64,000 nucleotides of DNA from Poriferisodalis sp965204195 (GTDB lineage Bacteria > Actinomycetota > Acidimicrobiia > Acidimicrobiales > Poriferisodalaceae), in contig NZ_OZ241975.1 of NCBI RefSeq assembly GCF_965204195.1, positions 1,240,001 through 1,304,000 of the forward strand, given 5' to 3'. Of this stretch, positions 44,205 through 52,236 are shown piece by piece. The stretch's first letter is position 1, and the number at the start of each line of letters is the position of its first letter. Under the pieces are notes generated by a model that made no database searches, was not told where the DNA came from, and saw nothing but the letters and a program-made list of their open reading frames with translations. Made by a program: the position numbers and the translations under genes.

Positions 44205-44777
44205 ATGAGCGAAGCGATCAAGAAGCGCACGAGCGCAGTCACGCCGCGGGGCTTGAATCACCTGGTGCTGAACGTGCGTGACATGGAGGAGTCGCATCAC
44301 TTCTGGTGCGACTTGCTGGGCTTCAAGCAAGTCGGCGAGCTTGAGCCGCGCGACGGCAAGCCGCCGGTCATGAACATGCGCTTCTACAGCGGCGTCATCG
44401 ACGACGTGAATCACCACGACATCGCACTCGTGGAGCGCCCGGAGCTGCCGGCGCCGCCCGAGAAATGGAGCATGGTCGAGGGCGCCTGCGCAGTGAACCA
44501 CATCGCGATCACCTATCCGGATCGGGAGTCGTGGCTGGAACAGGTGCAATTCCTCGAGGAGCGGGGAGTGCCGATGAACGTCCGTGTCGATCACGGCATG
44601 ACCCACAGCGTCTACGTCAACGATCCCAACGGCTACGGCGTGGAAGTGCTGTACGAGCTGCCTGAGGAAATCTGGAAGCACGACATCAACGGGGCTCTCA
44701 ACTACGCCAAGCGGCTGCCTCCCGAAGACCTGCTGGTTGACGACACCGACTACGAGACCGACTTCTCACCAGCCTGA
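44205..44777 (+). CDS. VOC family protein, likely extradiol dioxygenase-type
   Basis: A 190-residue vicinal-oxygen-chelate protein made of two beta-alpha-beta3 modules. Putative metal ligands are His19 (GLNHLVLNV), His99 (AVNHIAITY) and Glu147 (GYGVEVLYE), the His-His-Glu set of type I extradiol ring-cleavage dioxygenases and glyoxalases. It is followed by an HpaB-type monooxygenase, a flavin monooxygenase and a hydrolase on the same strand. This order suits hydroxylation of a phenol, ring opening and hydrolysis, so ring cleavage is the likely role. The single-domain size is smaller than two-domain dioxygenases. Confidence 0.8.
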   Translation: MSEAIKKRTSAVTPRGLNHLVLNVRDMEESHHFWCDLLGFKQVGELEPRDGKPPVMNMRFYSGVIDDVNHHDIALVERPELPAPPEKWSMVEGACAVNHIAITYPDRESWLEQVQFLEERGVPMNVRVDHGMTHSVYVNDPNGYGVEVLYELPEEIWKHDINGALNYAKRLPPEDLLVDDTDYETDFSPA

Positions 44778-44818
44778 GCCGCCTGGCCGATGAGGGCAGG
44801 CGCACGGGGGCACACGAG

Positions 44819-46384
44819 ATGAGCGAGTCGGTTGAGACATGGTCGCCGATGACCGGCGACGAGTACATCGAGAGTCTGCGAGACGGTCGCACGGTGTACT
44901 TCCATGGCGAGAAGGTGCGTGACGTCACCACTCACCCGGCGTTCCGCAACAGCGTCCGGTCGATCGCCCGGCTGTACGACGCGCTCGGCGACCCCGCCCA
45001 GCAAGACGTGCTGACGTGCGAGACCGACACCGGCTCGGGCGGCAGGACCCACAAGTTCTTCCGGGTGCCGCGCAGTGTGGACGATCTGATCGGCGCACGC
45101 GACGCCATCGTCGGCTGGCAGCGGCTGACCTACGGATGGATGGGCCGCAGCCCCGACTACAAGGCCTCGTTCCTGGCGACGCTCGGTGCGATGCCGGAGT
45201 TCTACGGCGACTACCGCGACAACGCCGTCTACTGGTACCAGCGCAGCCAGGAGGAAGTGTCGTACTGGAACCACGCCATCGTGCATCCGCCGGTTGACCG
45301 TCATCTGGGCCCGGACCATGCGCGCGACGTGTGCATGCATGTCGAGCGCGAGACCGACAACGGCCTCGTCGTGTCGGGCGCCAAGGTGGTTGCCACCGGC
45401 TCGGCGCTGACCCACTACAACTTCATCGCCCAGTACGGCCCGATACCCATTCAGGACCCTGCGTTCGCGATCGTCTGCACCACGCCGATGAACTCGGACG
45501 GCGTGAAGCTGATCTGCCGCAACTCCTACGAGCTGCAGGCGGCGGCCACCGGCAGCGTGTTCGACTATCCGCTGTCGAGCCGGCTGGATGAGAACGATTC
45601 GATCCTGGTGTTCGATGAGGTGCTGATCCCGTGGGAGAACGTGTTCCTCTACGGCGACGTGGCGAAGGCCAACCGGTTCCTCAACTCGGTCGGCTTTCTC
45701 CCGCGTTTCACCTTCCACGGGCTGGCCCGCCTGTGCGTGAAGCTGGACTTCATCGCTGGCTTGCTGTCGAAGGCGCTGCGTGCGACGGGCACGCGGGACT
45801 TCCGGGGCGTGCAGGCCAACCTGGGCGAGGTGATTGCCATCCGCAACCTGATGTGGGGCCTCAGCGACGCCATGTGCCGCACTCCCGACCCGTGGGAGAA
45901 CGGCGCCGTGCAGCCGTCACGGAGCTACGGCATGGCCTACCGCACGTTCTCGCCGTACTTCTATCCCCGCATCAAGGACATCGTCGAGCAGGTGGTGGCC
46001 TCGGGCCTGATCTACGTGAACTCGAATGCGGCCGACTTCAAGTCGGACGAGATCCGACCCTACCTGGAGCGCTACGTGCGGGGATCTGACGGCATGCCGG
46101 CGTTGGAGCGGATGAAGATCATGAAGCTGCTGTGGGATGCCATGGGCAGCGAGTTCGGCGGCCGCCACGAGCTGTACGAGCGCAACTACGCCGGCAACAA
46201 CGAGCAGATCCGCTACGAGAATGTGCAGGCAGCCGACATCGCCGCTCCCGGTCAGCCTTCTCTCACCGACATGCTCGAGGGTTTCGCCGAGCAATGCATG
46301 GCCGAGTACGACCTCGACGGCTGGAACCTGCCGGGCTTCGTCAATCCCGACGACGTGTCCATCGTGGGCCACGACTGGGATTGA
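44819..46384 (+). CDS. 4-hydroxyphenylacetate 3-monooxygenase (HpaB) family oxygenase
   Basis: A 521-residue member of the HpaB family, FADH2-dependent oxygenases that hydroxylate phenols next to an existing hydroxyl; a separate reductase supplies the flavin. Family landmarks are MTGDEYIESLRDGRTVYFHG at the N-terminus, a central VVSGAKVVATGSALTHYNFI and FDEVLIPWENVFLYGD, and KALRATGTRDFRGVQANLGE. Length fits (about 490-520). No HpaC-like reductase is nearby. It sits 41 bases after the VOC gene. Relatives also act on chlorophenols and dipyrrole-like substrates, so the phenol cannot be named. Confidence 0.92.
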   Translation: MSESVETWSPMTGDEYIESLRDGRTVYFHGEKVRDVTTHPAFRNSVRSIARLYDALGDPAQQDVLTCETDTGSGGRTHKFFRVPRSVDDLIGARDAIVGWQRLTYGWMGRSPDYKASFLATLGAMPEFYGDYRDNAVYWYQRSQEEVSYWNHAIVHPPVDRHLGPDHARDVCMHVERETDNGLVVSGAKVVATGSALTHYNFIAQYGPIPIQDPAFAIVCTTPMNSDGVKLICRNSYELQAAATGSVFDYPLSSRLDENDSILVFDEVLIPWENVFLYGDVAKANRFLNSVGFLPRFTFHGLARLCVKLDFIAGLLSKALRATGTRDFRGVQANLGEVIAIRNLMWGLSDAMCRTPDPWENGAVQPSRSYGMAYRTFSPYFYPRIKDIVEQVVASGLIYVNSNAADFKSDEIRPYLERYVRGSDGMPALERMKIMKLLWDAMGSEFGGRHELYERNYAGNNEQIRYENVQAADIAAPGQPSLTDMLEGFAEQCMAEYDLDGWNLPGFVNPDDVSIVGHDWD

Positions 46385-46468
46385 GCCGCCCCGCAGCGGG
46401 CGGACGCTCGATCACAACGCAGAGTCGAACGCGGAGTAGATTTTCTGGCGAGCCGCAAGGAGCACGCC

Positions 46469-47764
46469 GTGAAGTCGATCTTCTTCCATCTGATGCCCTA
46501 CCCGGAGCTCCCGCCGGACTTCCCCGAGCAGCACCGCTCGGTCTGGGTCGACATCGACCCCAAGCTGTATGACCCCACCGTCGGCCACCAGACATACAAC
46601 GCGTACCTCGACCAGCTCGAGTTCGCGGCACAGTGCGGGTTCGACGCCGTGGGCATCAACGAGCACCACTCCAACGGCTACGGGCTGATGCCCAGCCCGA
46701 ACATCATCGCCGCGGCGCTGTCACGCAACTGCCCCGACACCAACATCGTCGTGCTGGGCGACTCGGTGGCGCTGTACAACCCGCCGCTGCGAGTGGCCGA
46801 GGAGATCGCCATGCTCGACGGGATCACTGGCGGGCGCATGATCGCCGGCTTCCCGGTGGGCTCGCCGATGGACACCATCTACGCCTACGGCCAGAACCCC
46901 GCCACGCTGCGCGAGCGCTACCACGAAGGCGTCGATCTCATCCGCCAGGCATGGACGTCGGACGAGGTGTTCAGCTTCAACGGCAACTACAACAAGCTGC
47001 GCTACGTCAACGTGTGGCCCCGGCCGGTGCAGCAGCCCCACCCACCGATCTGGATCCCCGGCGGCGGCTCGGTGGACACCTGGGACTGGTGCGCCGCGGA
47101 AGACCTCGTGTACTGCTACCTCAGCTACTTCGGGTACAAGGCCGGCCTACGCACCATGCAGGGCTTCTGGAAGAAGGTGCAGGAGCTCGGCAAGGAGACC
47201 AACCCGTTCCAGGGCGGCTTCGCCCAATTCGTCGCCGTGGCTGACACCGAGGCCGAGGCGTGGGATCTGTACCGCGAACCGGCTGAGTACTTCTTCAACA
47301 CCTGCCTGCACGTGTACGCCGGTTACGCCGACCCGCCGGGTTACAAGACGCCCAACACGGTGCGTGCCGGGGTGGAAGGCATGGTGGAACGAGCCGCGCG
47401 GGAAGCCACCGCCCGACGCGAGGCCAACGCCGCCGATGCTGCTAAGGCCGGCAGCGCCAAGCCCTCATACGGCTCGAAGAAGCTGAGCTTCGAGGACATG
47501 GTGGAGAAGGGCTACATCATCTTGGGCGACCCCACCCAGGTCACCGAGCAGGTGCACGAGCTGGCCACCACCATGAATGTTGGCCACCTGATGGTGTTCA
47601 GCCACTTCGGCAACATGGATCCCGAACTGGTGAAGATGAACACCGAGATGTACGCGACCAAGGTGATGCCAGAGGTTGCGGGCCTGTTCGAGGCCGACTA
47701 CGAGGACCACTGGTGGCCCAAGACCGACCACCAGCTCGCGCCCGTCGGGAGCCGCGCCCAGTGA
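46469..47764 (+). CDS. LLM class flavin-dependent oxidoreductase
   Basis: A 431-residue luciferase-like TIM-barrel flavoprotein. Landmarks are FDAVGINEHHSNGYGLMPSP, ALYNPPLRVAEEIAMLDGIT followed by GGRMIAGFPVG, and WPRPVQQPHPPIWIPGGGS. An alanine-rich, charged insert (about residues 310-340, AAREATARREANAADAAKAG) sits before the last helices. AAGGAG precedes the GTG at 46469. The stop overlaps the start of the hydrolase gene. With the HpaB and VOC genes it probably contributes an oxidative step, perhaps a Baeyer-Villiger or N/S-oxygenation; the exact reaction is not evident. Confidence 0.9.
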   Translation: MKSIFFHLMPYPELPPDFPEQHRSVWVDIDPKLYDPTVGHQTYNAYLDQLEFAAQCGFDAVGINEHHSNGYGLMPSPNIIAAALSRNCPDTNIVVLGDSVALYNPPLRVAEEIAMLDGITGGRMIAGFPVGSPMDTIYAYGQNPATLRERYHEGVDLIRQAWTSDEVFSFNGNYNKLRYVNVWPRPVQQPHPPIWIPGGGSVDTWDWCAAEDLVYCYLSYFGYKAGLRTMQGFWKKVQELGKETNPFQGGFAQFVAVADTEAEAWDLYREPAEYFFNTCLHVYAGYADPPGYKTPNTVRAGVEGMVERAAREATARREANAADAAKAGSAKPSYGSKKLSFEDMVEKGYIILGDPTQVTEQVHELATTMNVGHLMVFSHFGNMDPELVKMNTEMYATKVMPEVAGLFEADYEDHWWPKTDHQLAPVGSRAQ

Positions 47765-48573
47765 ACGCAGGCGCACCGCTGGCCGGCCATTTCGCACCGG
47801 GCACGCTGCCGTACCGAGACGGACATATCGGCATCGTTGAGCTGGGCGAGGGCCCGACCGTGGGCTACCTGCACGGGATGCTCGGCAATCCCGGCGTGCA
47901 CGCAGTACTCGAGGAGTTGGCCGCAACGGGCTATCGCGTGGTGGCGCCGAGCCTGCCGGGTTTCACCGGCTCCAGCGAACCCGAAGGGCTGCGAACCCTG
48001 CACGACTGGGTGGTCGCGACCAGCGAGGTCGTCGACCTGGCCGGGCTCGCCGGTGCGCCGCTGGTGGCTTCCAGCGTGGGCGCGATGCTGGCGCTCGAGC
48101 TGGCGGCTGTACGGCCCGAGGCGTTCGGTTCGATGGTGCTCGTGGCGCCGTTCGGCCTCTGGGACGACAGCGATCCGGTGGCCGACCCGTTCGGCACCAC
48201 ATTGAGCGTGCAGCGGGCGATGCTCACCGAAGACACTGCGGCATCAGCGGCATTCTTCGACGACCCAGCCGACCTGCCGGCTGACATGGTGGTGGAGCAC
48301 GGCGTGCACCGCTACCTCACACGCACGGCCGCGGCACAGCTGATCTGGCCGCTGCCCGAATGGGGACTGGCCGACCGACTGCACCGGGTGCTGAACCCGG
48401 TGACGCTGGTGCACGGCGCCAAGGACCGAATCATCCCGGCGTCATACCTGGAGCGTTGGGCCGAAGCACTGCCGAACGTTGCCGGCACGCACCTGCTGGA
48501 CGACGCCGGCCACCAAGCCGACTTCGACCAGCCCGCCGAAGTGGCCCGAATCGCCGCCGCTGCCCTCGCCTGA
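47761..48573 (+). CDS. Alpha/beta hydrolase, possible C-C bond (ring-fission product) hydrolase
   Basis: A 270-residue alpha/beta hydrolase. The nucleophile elbow is degenerate but usable (ASSVGAML, Ser), the acid is in HGAKDRIIP and the histidine in DAGHQADFDQP. Size and the place after an extradiol-type dioxygenase fit the meta-cleavage product hydrolases (MhpC/BphD-like), although this is inference from context. The GTG at 47761 overlaps the previous stop, so the two genes are coupled. A longer upstream start at 47713 would lie inside the previous gene. Confidence 0.85.
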   Translation: MNAGAPLAGHFAPGTLPYRDGHIGIVELGEGPTVGYLHGMLGNPGVHAVLEELAATGYRVVAPSLPGFTGSSEPEGLRTLHDWVVATSEVVDLAGLAGAPLVASSVGAMLALELAAVRPEAFGSMVLVAPFGLWDDSDPVADPFGTTLSVQRAMLTEDTAASAAFFDDPADLPADMVVEHGVHRYLTRTAAAQLIWPLPEWGLADRLHRVLNPVTLVHGAKDRIIPASYLERWAEALPNVAGTHLLDDAGHQADFDQPAEVARIAAAALA

Positions 48574-48584
48574 GAACTCAGCAG

Positions 48585-49028
48585 CTAGACAGATCGGTCG
48601 CGCAGCGCCCGGCGGGCCTCGCGGTCCGTTTCTCGCTTGCGAATCGCCTGCCGCTTGTCGTACAGCCGGCGGCCCCGGGCAAGGGCGAGCTCCAGCTTGG
48701 CTCGCCCGTCACGGAAGTAGATCTCAAGCGGGATGAGCTGCAGACGGTCCTGCTCAGTTCGGGCCCGCAGCCGGTTGATCTCGGCACGATGCATGAGCAG
48801 CTTGCGGGGGCGCTCCACCTCGTGGCCCAAGGTGGGCGATGCATGGGTCCACGGGGCGATGTGCAGGCCCATCAACCACATCTCGTCGTCGCGCACCCGG
48901 GCATAGGCGTCGCCCATCTGGGCGCCCCCCGCACGCAGCGACTTCACCTCCGTGCCGCGCAGGACCATGCCGCACTCGAAGGTGTCGAGCACCTCGTAGT
49001 TGCGGCGCGCACGGCGATTTGACGCCAC
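48585..49028 (-). CDS. smpB: SsrA-binding protein SmpB
   Basis: A 147-residue RNA-binding protein that brings tmRNA to stalled ribosomes. Typical features are NRRARRNYEVLDTFECGMVL then RGTEVKSLRAGGA, PTLGHEVERPRKLLMHRAEI, DRLQLIPLEIYFRDGRAKLE and the basic tail KRQAIRKRETDREARRAL. The GTG at 49028 gives VASNRRARRNY, which aligns with the usual SmpB N-terminus; a GTG at 49082 would add 18 atypical residues. The ssrA gene is not recognised in the window. Confidence 0.94.
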   Translation of the reverse strand: MASNRRARRNYEVLDTFECGMVLRGTEVKSLRAGGAQMGDAYARVRDDEMWLMGLHIAPWTHASPTLGHEVERPRKLLMHRAEINRLRARTEQDRLQLIPLEIYFRDGRAKLELALARGRRLYDKRQAIRKRETDREARRALRDRSV

Positions 49029-49090
49029 GACGGTCCGGTCGCTCGACGACGCGAGCGAAGGTGAGCCTCCTCGTTGCGTCACCTGTTACC

Positions 49091-49156
49091 TCCCGCTCTT
49101 GTTCGCTTCGCTCACGGGCCGCTCGGGCCACGGCTTCGCCTATCGGCTCAGCCTCT
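49091..49156 (-). repeat. Dispersed 66-bp intergenic repeat, full copy (minus)
   Basis: The reverse complement differs from 43999-44064 at only two of 66 bases. It lies between the divergent smpB and cysO genes. The sequence beyond the repeat, TACCTCCC, differs between copies. Confidence 0.9.
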
Positions 49157-49192
49157 GCTCCATCAACCCGAGGGTACGGCTGGCGCGGCCCG

Positions 49193-49281
49193 TAGAATCC
49201 TGAGTCAATAGGTCAGGAATCGCCGAGGCGGCTTGCAAGTTCCTGGCCGACAATTGGCTAGCCGCCGAACCGGGAGCTCCG
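49193..49281 (+). promoter_or_regulatory. Promoter and structured leader of cysO-cysM
   Basis: TAGAAT (49193-49198) is a -10 box; transcription from about 49205 gives a leader of roughly 75 bases. Two helices can form: CAGGAA (49214-49219) with TTCCTG (49240-49245), and GGCGGCT (49227-49233) with AGCCGCC (49260-49266). They cross each other, so they form either a pseudoknot or alternative states. GGGAG (49272-49276) is the ribosome site for ATG 49282. Confidence 0.5.
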
Positions 49282-49557
49282 ATGGCTGTCACCGTCCGCC
49301 TGCCGACCGTCCTGCGTCCCCACGCCAACGGGCAGTCACGGGTTGACGCCGAGGCCAGCACCGTGGCTGAGGCCATGTCGTGGCTGGTCGGCGAGTTTCC
49401 CGGCATCGCCCCCAACCTGCTCGCAGAAGACGGCAGCCTGCACCGCTTCGTGAACGTCTATGTCAACGACGAGGATGTGCGCTACCTGTCCCAGATGGAC
49501 ACTGCGCTGTCCGACGGCGACGAGCTGTCGATCCTGCCTGCCGTCGCCGGTGGCTGA
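49282..49557 (+). CDS. cysO: Sulfur-carrier protein CysO
   Basis: A 91-residue ubiquitin-like protein (MoaD/ThiS fold) ending in the diglycine AVAGG needed for C-terminal thiocarboxylation. It begins VTVRLPTVLRPHANGQSRVD, typical of CysO, and is directly followed by cysM, as in mycobacteria, where thiocarboxylated CysO gives sulfur to O-phosphoserine. The Mec peptidase that frees cysteine from CysO is not adjacent. Confidence 0.92.
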   Translation: MAVTVRLPTVLRPHANGQSRVDAEASTVAEAMSWLVGEFPGIAPNLLAEDGSLHRFVNVYVNDEDVRYLSQMDTALSDGDELSILPAVAGG

Positions 49558-49599
49558 GCCGGTCCGGCCCCGCACCGGCACTTACGGCTGAGCCGGCAC

Positions 49600-50547
49600 G
49601 TGGCCGTCTATCGCTCTGTCGACGAGCTGATCGGCGCCACGCCCACCCTCGACGTCAGCCGACTCAGCCCCAACCCGACGGTCGAGCTGTACGCCAAGCT
49701 GGAAGGGCACAACCCGACCGGCTCGGTCAAAGACCGGGTTGCGCTGGCGATGCTGGACAGCGCTGAGGCCGAAGGCCGCCTCGCGCCCGGATCGGTGATC
49801 GTCGAGCCCTCGTCGGGCAACACCGGCATCGCGCTGGCCATGCTCGGGCAGCGCCGCGGCTACCGGGTCAAGATCGTGCTGCCGGGCAACGTCACCGCCG
49901 AACGGCGGCAGATGCTCGAGATCTTCGGCGCCGAGATCATCGCCAGCCCGGCCGAACAGGGCTCCAACGGGGCTGTGCGGCTCGCAGTGGAGCTGGCCGA
50001 GGCCAACCCCGACTGGACGATGCTCTACCAGTACGGGAACGAGGCCAATCCCGAGGTGCACTACCGCACCACCGGTCCTGAGATCGTCGCCGACGTTCCC
50101 GGCATCACGCACTTCGTGGCGGGGCTGGGCACCAGCGGCACGCTGCTGGGCGTCGGCCGGTACCTCAAGGAGCGCTCGCCTGACGTGCAGGTGTGGGCGG
50201 TCGAACCTCCGGCGGGCGAGCAGGTGGAGGGCCTGCGCAGCCTCGACGACGGGTACGTGCCGCCCATCTTCGAGCAGTGGGGCGGCGTCGATCTGCTGGA
50301 CCGCAAGATGATCGTGCGCCCGCGGGAGTCGATCGAGGCGACGCGGATGCTGGCGGCCGAAGGCGTGTTCTCGGGCATCTCGGGCGGCGCGGCGCTGGCC
50401 GGTGCACGCAAGGCGGCTGCCCGCATCGAGGAAGGCATCATCGTGTTCATCGTGAGCGACCACGGCTGGAAATACCTGTCGGTCGGCGCCTGGACCGACG
50501 ACCTCGATGCTGCCGCAGTCCAGGCCGAGAACGTCATCTACTTCTGA
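49600..50547 (+). CDS. cysM: Cysteine synthase CysM (CysO-dependent type)
   Basis: A 315-residue PLP enzyme of the cysteine synthase family. The PLP lysine is Lys44 in PTGSVKDRVAL, the substrate loop is PSSGNTGIALAM, and the phosphate-binding glycines are AGLGTSGTLLGVGRYL. The partner cysO upstream marks it as the O-phosphoserine sulfhydrylase of the CysO pathway, whose C-terminal tail (SDHGWKYLSVG...) resembles the mycobacterial protein. The start GTG at 49600 lies 42 bases after cysO; the gene should be co-transcribed. Confidence 0.93.
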   Translation: MAVYRSVDELIGATPTLDVSRLSPNPTVELYAKLEGHNPTGSVKDRVALAMLDSAEAEGRLAPGSVIVEPSSGNTGIALAMLGQRRGYRVKIVLPGNVTAERRQMLEIFGAEIIASPAEQGSNGAVRLAVELAEANPDWTMLYQYGNEANPEVHYRTTGPEIVADVPGITHFVAGLGTSGTLLGVGRYLKERSPDVQVWAVEPPAGEQVEGLRSLDDGYVPPIFEQWGGVDLLDRKMIVRPRESIEATRMLAAEGVFSGISGGAALAGARKAAARIEEGIIVFIVSDHGWKYLSVGAWTDDLDAAAVQAENVIYF

Positions 50548-50593
50548 CCGTCTCTGCAGGCAGTTCGGCGGTTGATCGCCCGAGTCGCTGTCG

Positions 50594-50607
50594 TACCGTT
50601 GCCGGCA
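50594..50607 (+). promoter_or_regulatory. -10 box for a leaderless ATG
   Basis: TACCGT (50594-50599), 7 bases, ATG 50607. Confidence 0.5.
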
Positions 50608-51392
50608 TGAGGGGCGCCAGATCCCGACGCCGGGCGGCGGTGGTGGCCGCGATGCTGGCGGTGGCCGCGGGCGCCTGCACGGGTCCGCCGCTGCGGGTTG
50701 CCCCCACGCCGCCGTCCACCAGCGCCCTGTCCCTCGACATCACCGCAACAACGCTGCTGCCCTCGCAAACATCATCTGAGCGTCCTGCTGCAGTGCTGGT
50801 GACAGCTCCGGCGGGAAGCGATGCGGGTACGGCCTTCGACGCTGCTGCTGCGACAACAGCGCCTGAGCGGCTCGGCGGGGCTGCAGTGCCCCGTCCCGAA
50901 GGCGTCGTGCTCGCCAGCGACGGCCTCGGACTCGTGCCGTTCGGCACCGACGCGCAAGCCGCCCTGGACGCGCTCACCGTCGCGCTCGGCCAGCCGGTTG
51001 CCGACAGCGGCTGGACCGACACGTTCTCGATCTACGGGGACTGCCCCGGCAGCCGGCTGCGAGCCGTGGAATGGCCAGGCCTGCTGGCCCTGTTCGGGAA
51101 TGCAGAAGATGGCTACCAGCACCGCGACGCGGGCGATGAGCACTTCATGACCTGGCGCTTGGGAGCGTTCGGACCCGACCCGTACATGCTGCAAACGGCC
51201 GAGGGGATCGGCGTCGGCGCCGGCCGTGCCGAGGTCGCCGAAGCATACCCGGCGGCCACTTTCCACCCCGCAACCGCCAGCGAGTCGGCCTCGGTATCGC
51301 TCGCAACCAGCGGCGGGCGGCTCGTCGGCGTTTTCGACGAAGCCGGCGTTCTCCGGTTGCTCGAAGCAGGAACGCGCTGCCCGATCGGCTGA
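50607..51392 (+). CDS. Putative lipoprotein of unknown function
   Basis: A 261-residue secreted protein. Basic residues (RGARSRRR), a hydrophobic stretch and AAGAC around residue 24 form a signal peptide with a lipobox-like end, predicting a lipid-anchored protein outside the membrane. A Thr/Pro/Ser/Ala-rich spacer (about 28-95) precedes a small globular part with GLGLVPFGTDAQAALDALTV, YGDCPG and a terminal TRCPIG; the two cysteines could form a disulfide. The family is not recognised. In mycobacteria the corresponding position between cysM and the Rv1339-like gene holds a rhomboid protease and murI, which are absent here. Confidence 0.7.
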   Translation: MRGARSRRRAAVVAAMLAVAAGACTGPPLRVAPTPPSTSALSLDITATTLLPSQTSSERPAAVLVTAPAGSDAGTAFDAAAATTAPERLGGAAVPRPEGVVLASDGLGLVPFGTDAQAALDALTVALGQPVADSGWTDTFSIYGDCPGSRLRAVEWPGLLALFGNAEDGYQHRDAGDEHFMTWRLGAFGPDPYMLQTAEGIGVGAGRAEVAEAYPAATFHPATASESASVSLATSGGRLVGVFDEAGVLRLLEAGTRCPIG

Positions 51393-51438
51393 AGTTCTGT
51401 TGGGCTGGGCACGATGCGAGAAGCCTCGCCTACCTGCG

Positions 51439-51453
51439 TAGTATCGGCCTCCG
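51439..51453 (+). promoter_or_regulatory. -10 box for a leaderless GTG
   Basis: TAGTAT (51439-51444), 8 bases, GTG 51453. The upstream in-frame ATG at 51414 lies before the box and is not favoured. Confidence 0.55.
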
Positions 51454-52202
51454 TGAGCAAGCTCTCGGTGACGGTGTTGGGTTGTTCGGGCAGCTACGCC
51501 GCCGCTGGCGAGTCGTGCAGCGGGTACCTCGTGCGCAGCGAAGCCACGAACCTGTGGGTGGACTGCGGGCCCGGCACCTTCGCCAACCTGCAATCCCATG
51601 TGCCGCTGGAGACGGTGGATGCGCTGCTGGTGAGCCATCACCACCCGGATCACTGCGCGGAGCTGCCGGTGATCTACAACGCAGCCAAGTGGTACATGGG
51701 CATCGAGAGCATGCGGGTGCTCGCCACCGAGGGCGTGCGTGAGGTCACCGAGGTGTACGGCGACAGCTCGGATCTCTTCGGCTGGGAGATGGTGAAGGAC
51801 TCGTCGGAGGCGCGCGTCGGCGACATCGACGTGCTGTTCTCCCGCACCGATCACCCGGTGGAGACGCTGGCGATGCGCTTCGAGTGCGACGGCAAGTCGA
51901 TCGTCTATACGTCCGACACCGGTCGGGGCTGGGCACTGTCTGCGCTCAGCCGTGACGTCGGGCGGCCGTCGCCGGATCTCGTGGTGGGTGAGGGCACGCT
52001 GCTGCACGCAACCGACAATCCCGAGATCCCGCATGTCAGCGCAGCTTGGCTGGCAGCCGACGCCAACGACGTCGGTGCACGCCAGCTCGTGGTGACCCAT
52101 GTGCCGCCCGGTTCGGATCCGCAGGATCATCTGACCGAGGCGGGCGAGGTATTCAACGGCGACGTGGCAGTCGCACGCACCGGCGCAACGTTCTGGGCGT
52201 GA
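51453..52202 (+). CDS. Rv1339-like metallo-beta-lactamase fold hydrolase
   Basis: A 249-residue protein with the metal motif SHHHPDH (His62, His64, Asp66, His67), TVLGCSGSYAAAGESCSGYL at the N-terminus and VVTHVPPGSDPQDH near the C-terminus. It lies directly before rph and rdgB, the position of Rv1339 in Mycobacterium tuberculosis. That protein is reported to be a cyclic-AMP phosphodiesterase; RNase Z-like nuclease activity is another possibility for the fold. No flap arm of RNase Z is present. Confidence 0.85.
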   Translation: MSKLSVTVLGCSGSYAAAGESCSGYLVRSEATNLWVDCGPGTFANLQSHVPLETVDALLVSHHHPDHCAELPVIYNAAKWYMGIESMRVLATEGVREVTEVYGDSSDLFGWEMVKDSSEARVGDIDVLFSRTDHPVETLAMRFECDGKSIVYTSDTGRGWALSALSRDVGRPSPDLVVGEGTLLHATDNPEIPHVSAAWLAADANDVGARQLVVTHVPPGSDPQDHLTEAGEVFNGDVAVARTGATFWA

Positions 52203-52236
52203 ACGCTGTGCTTTTCGTGCCTGCCGAGACCCGGTC

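Noticed and set aside
49029..49281. ssrA (tmRNA) next to smpB
   Set aside because: No tRNA-Ala-like ends or tag-coding region can be found; the space is taken by the 66-bp repeat and the cysO leader.
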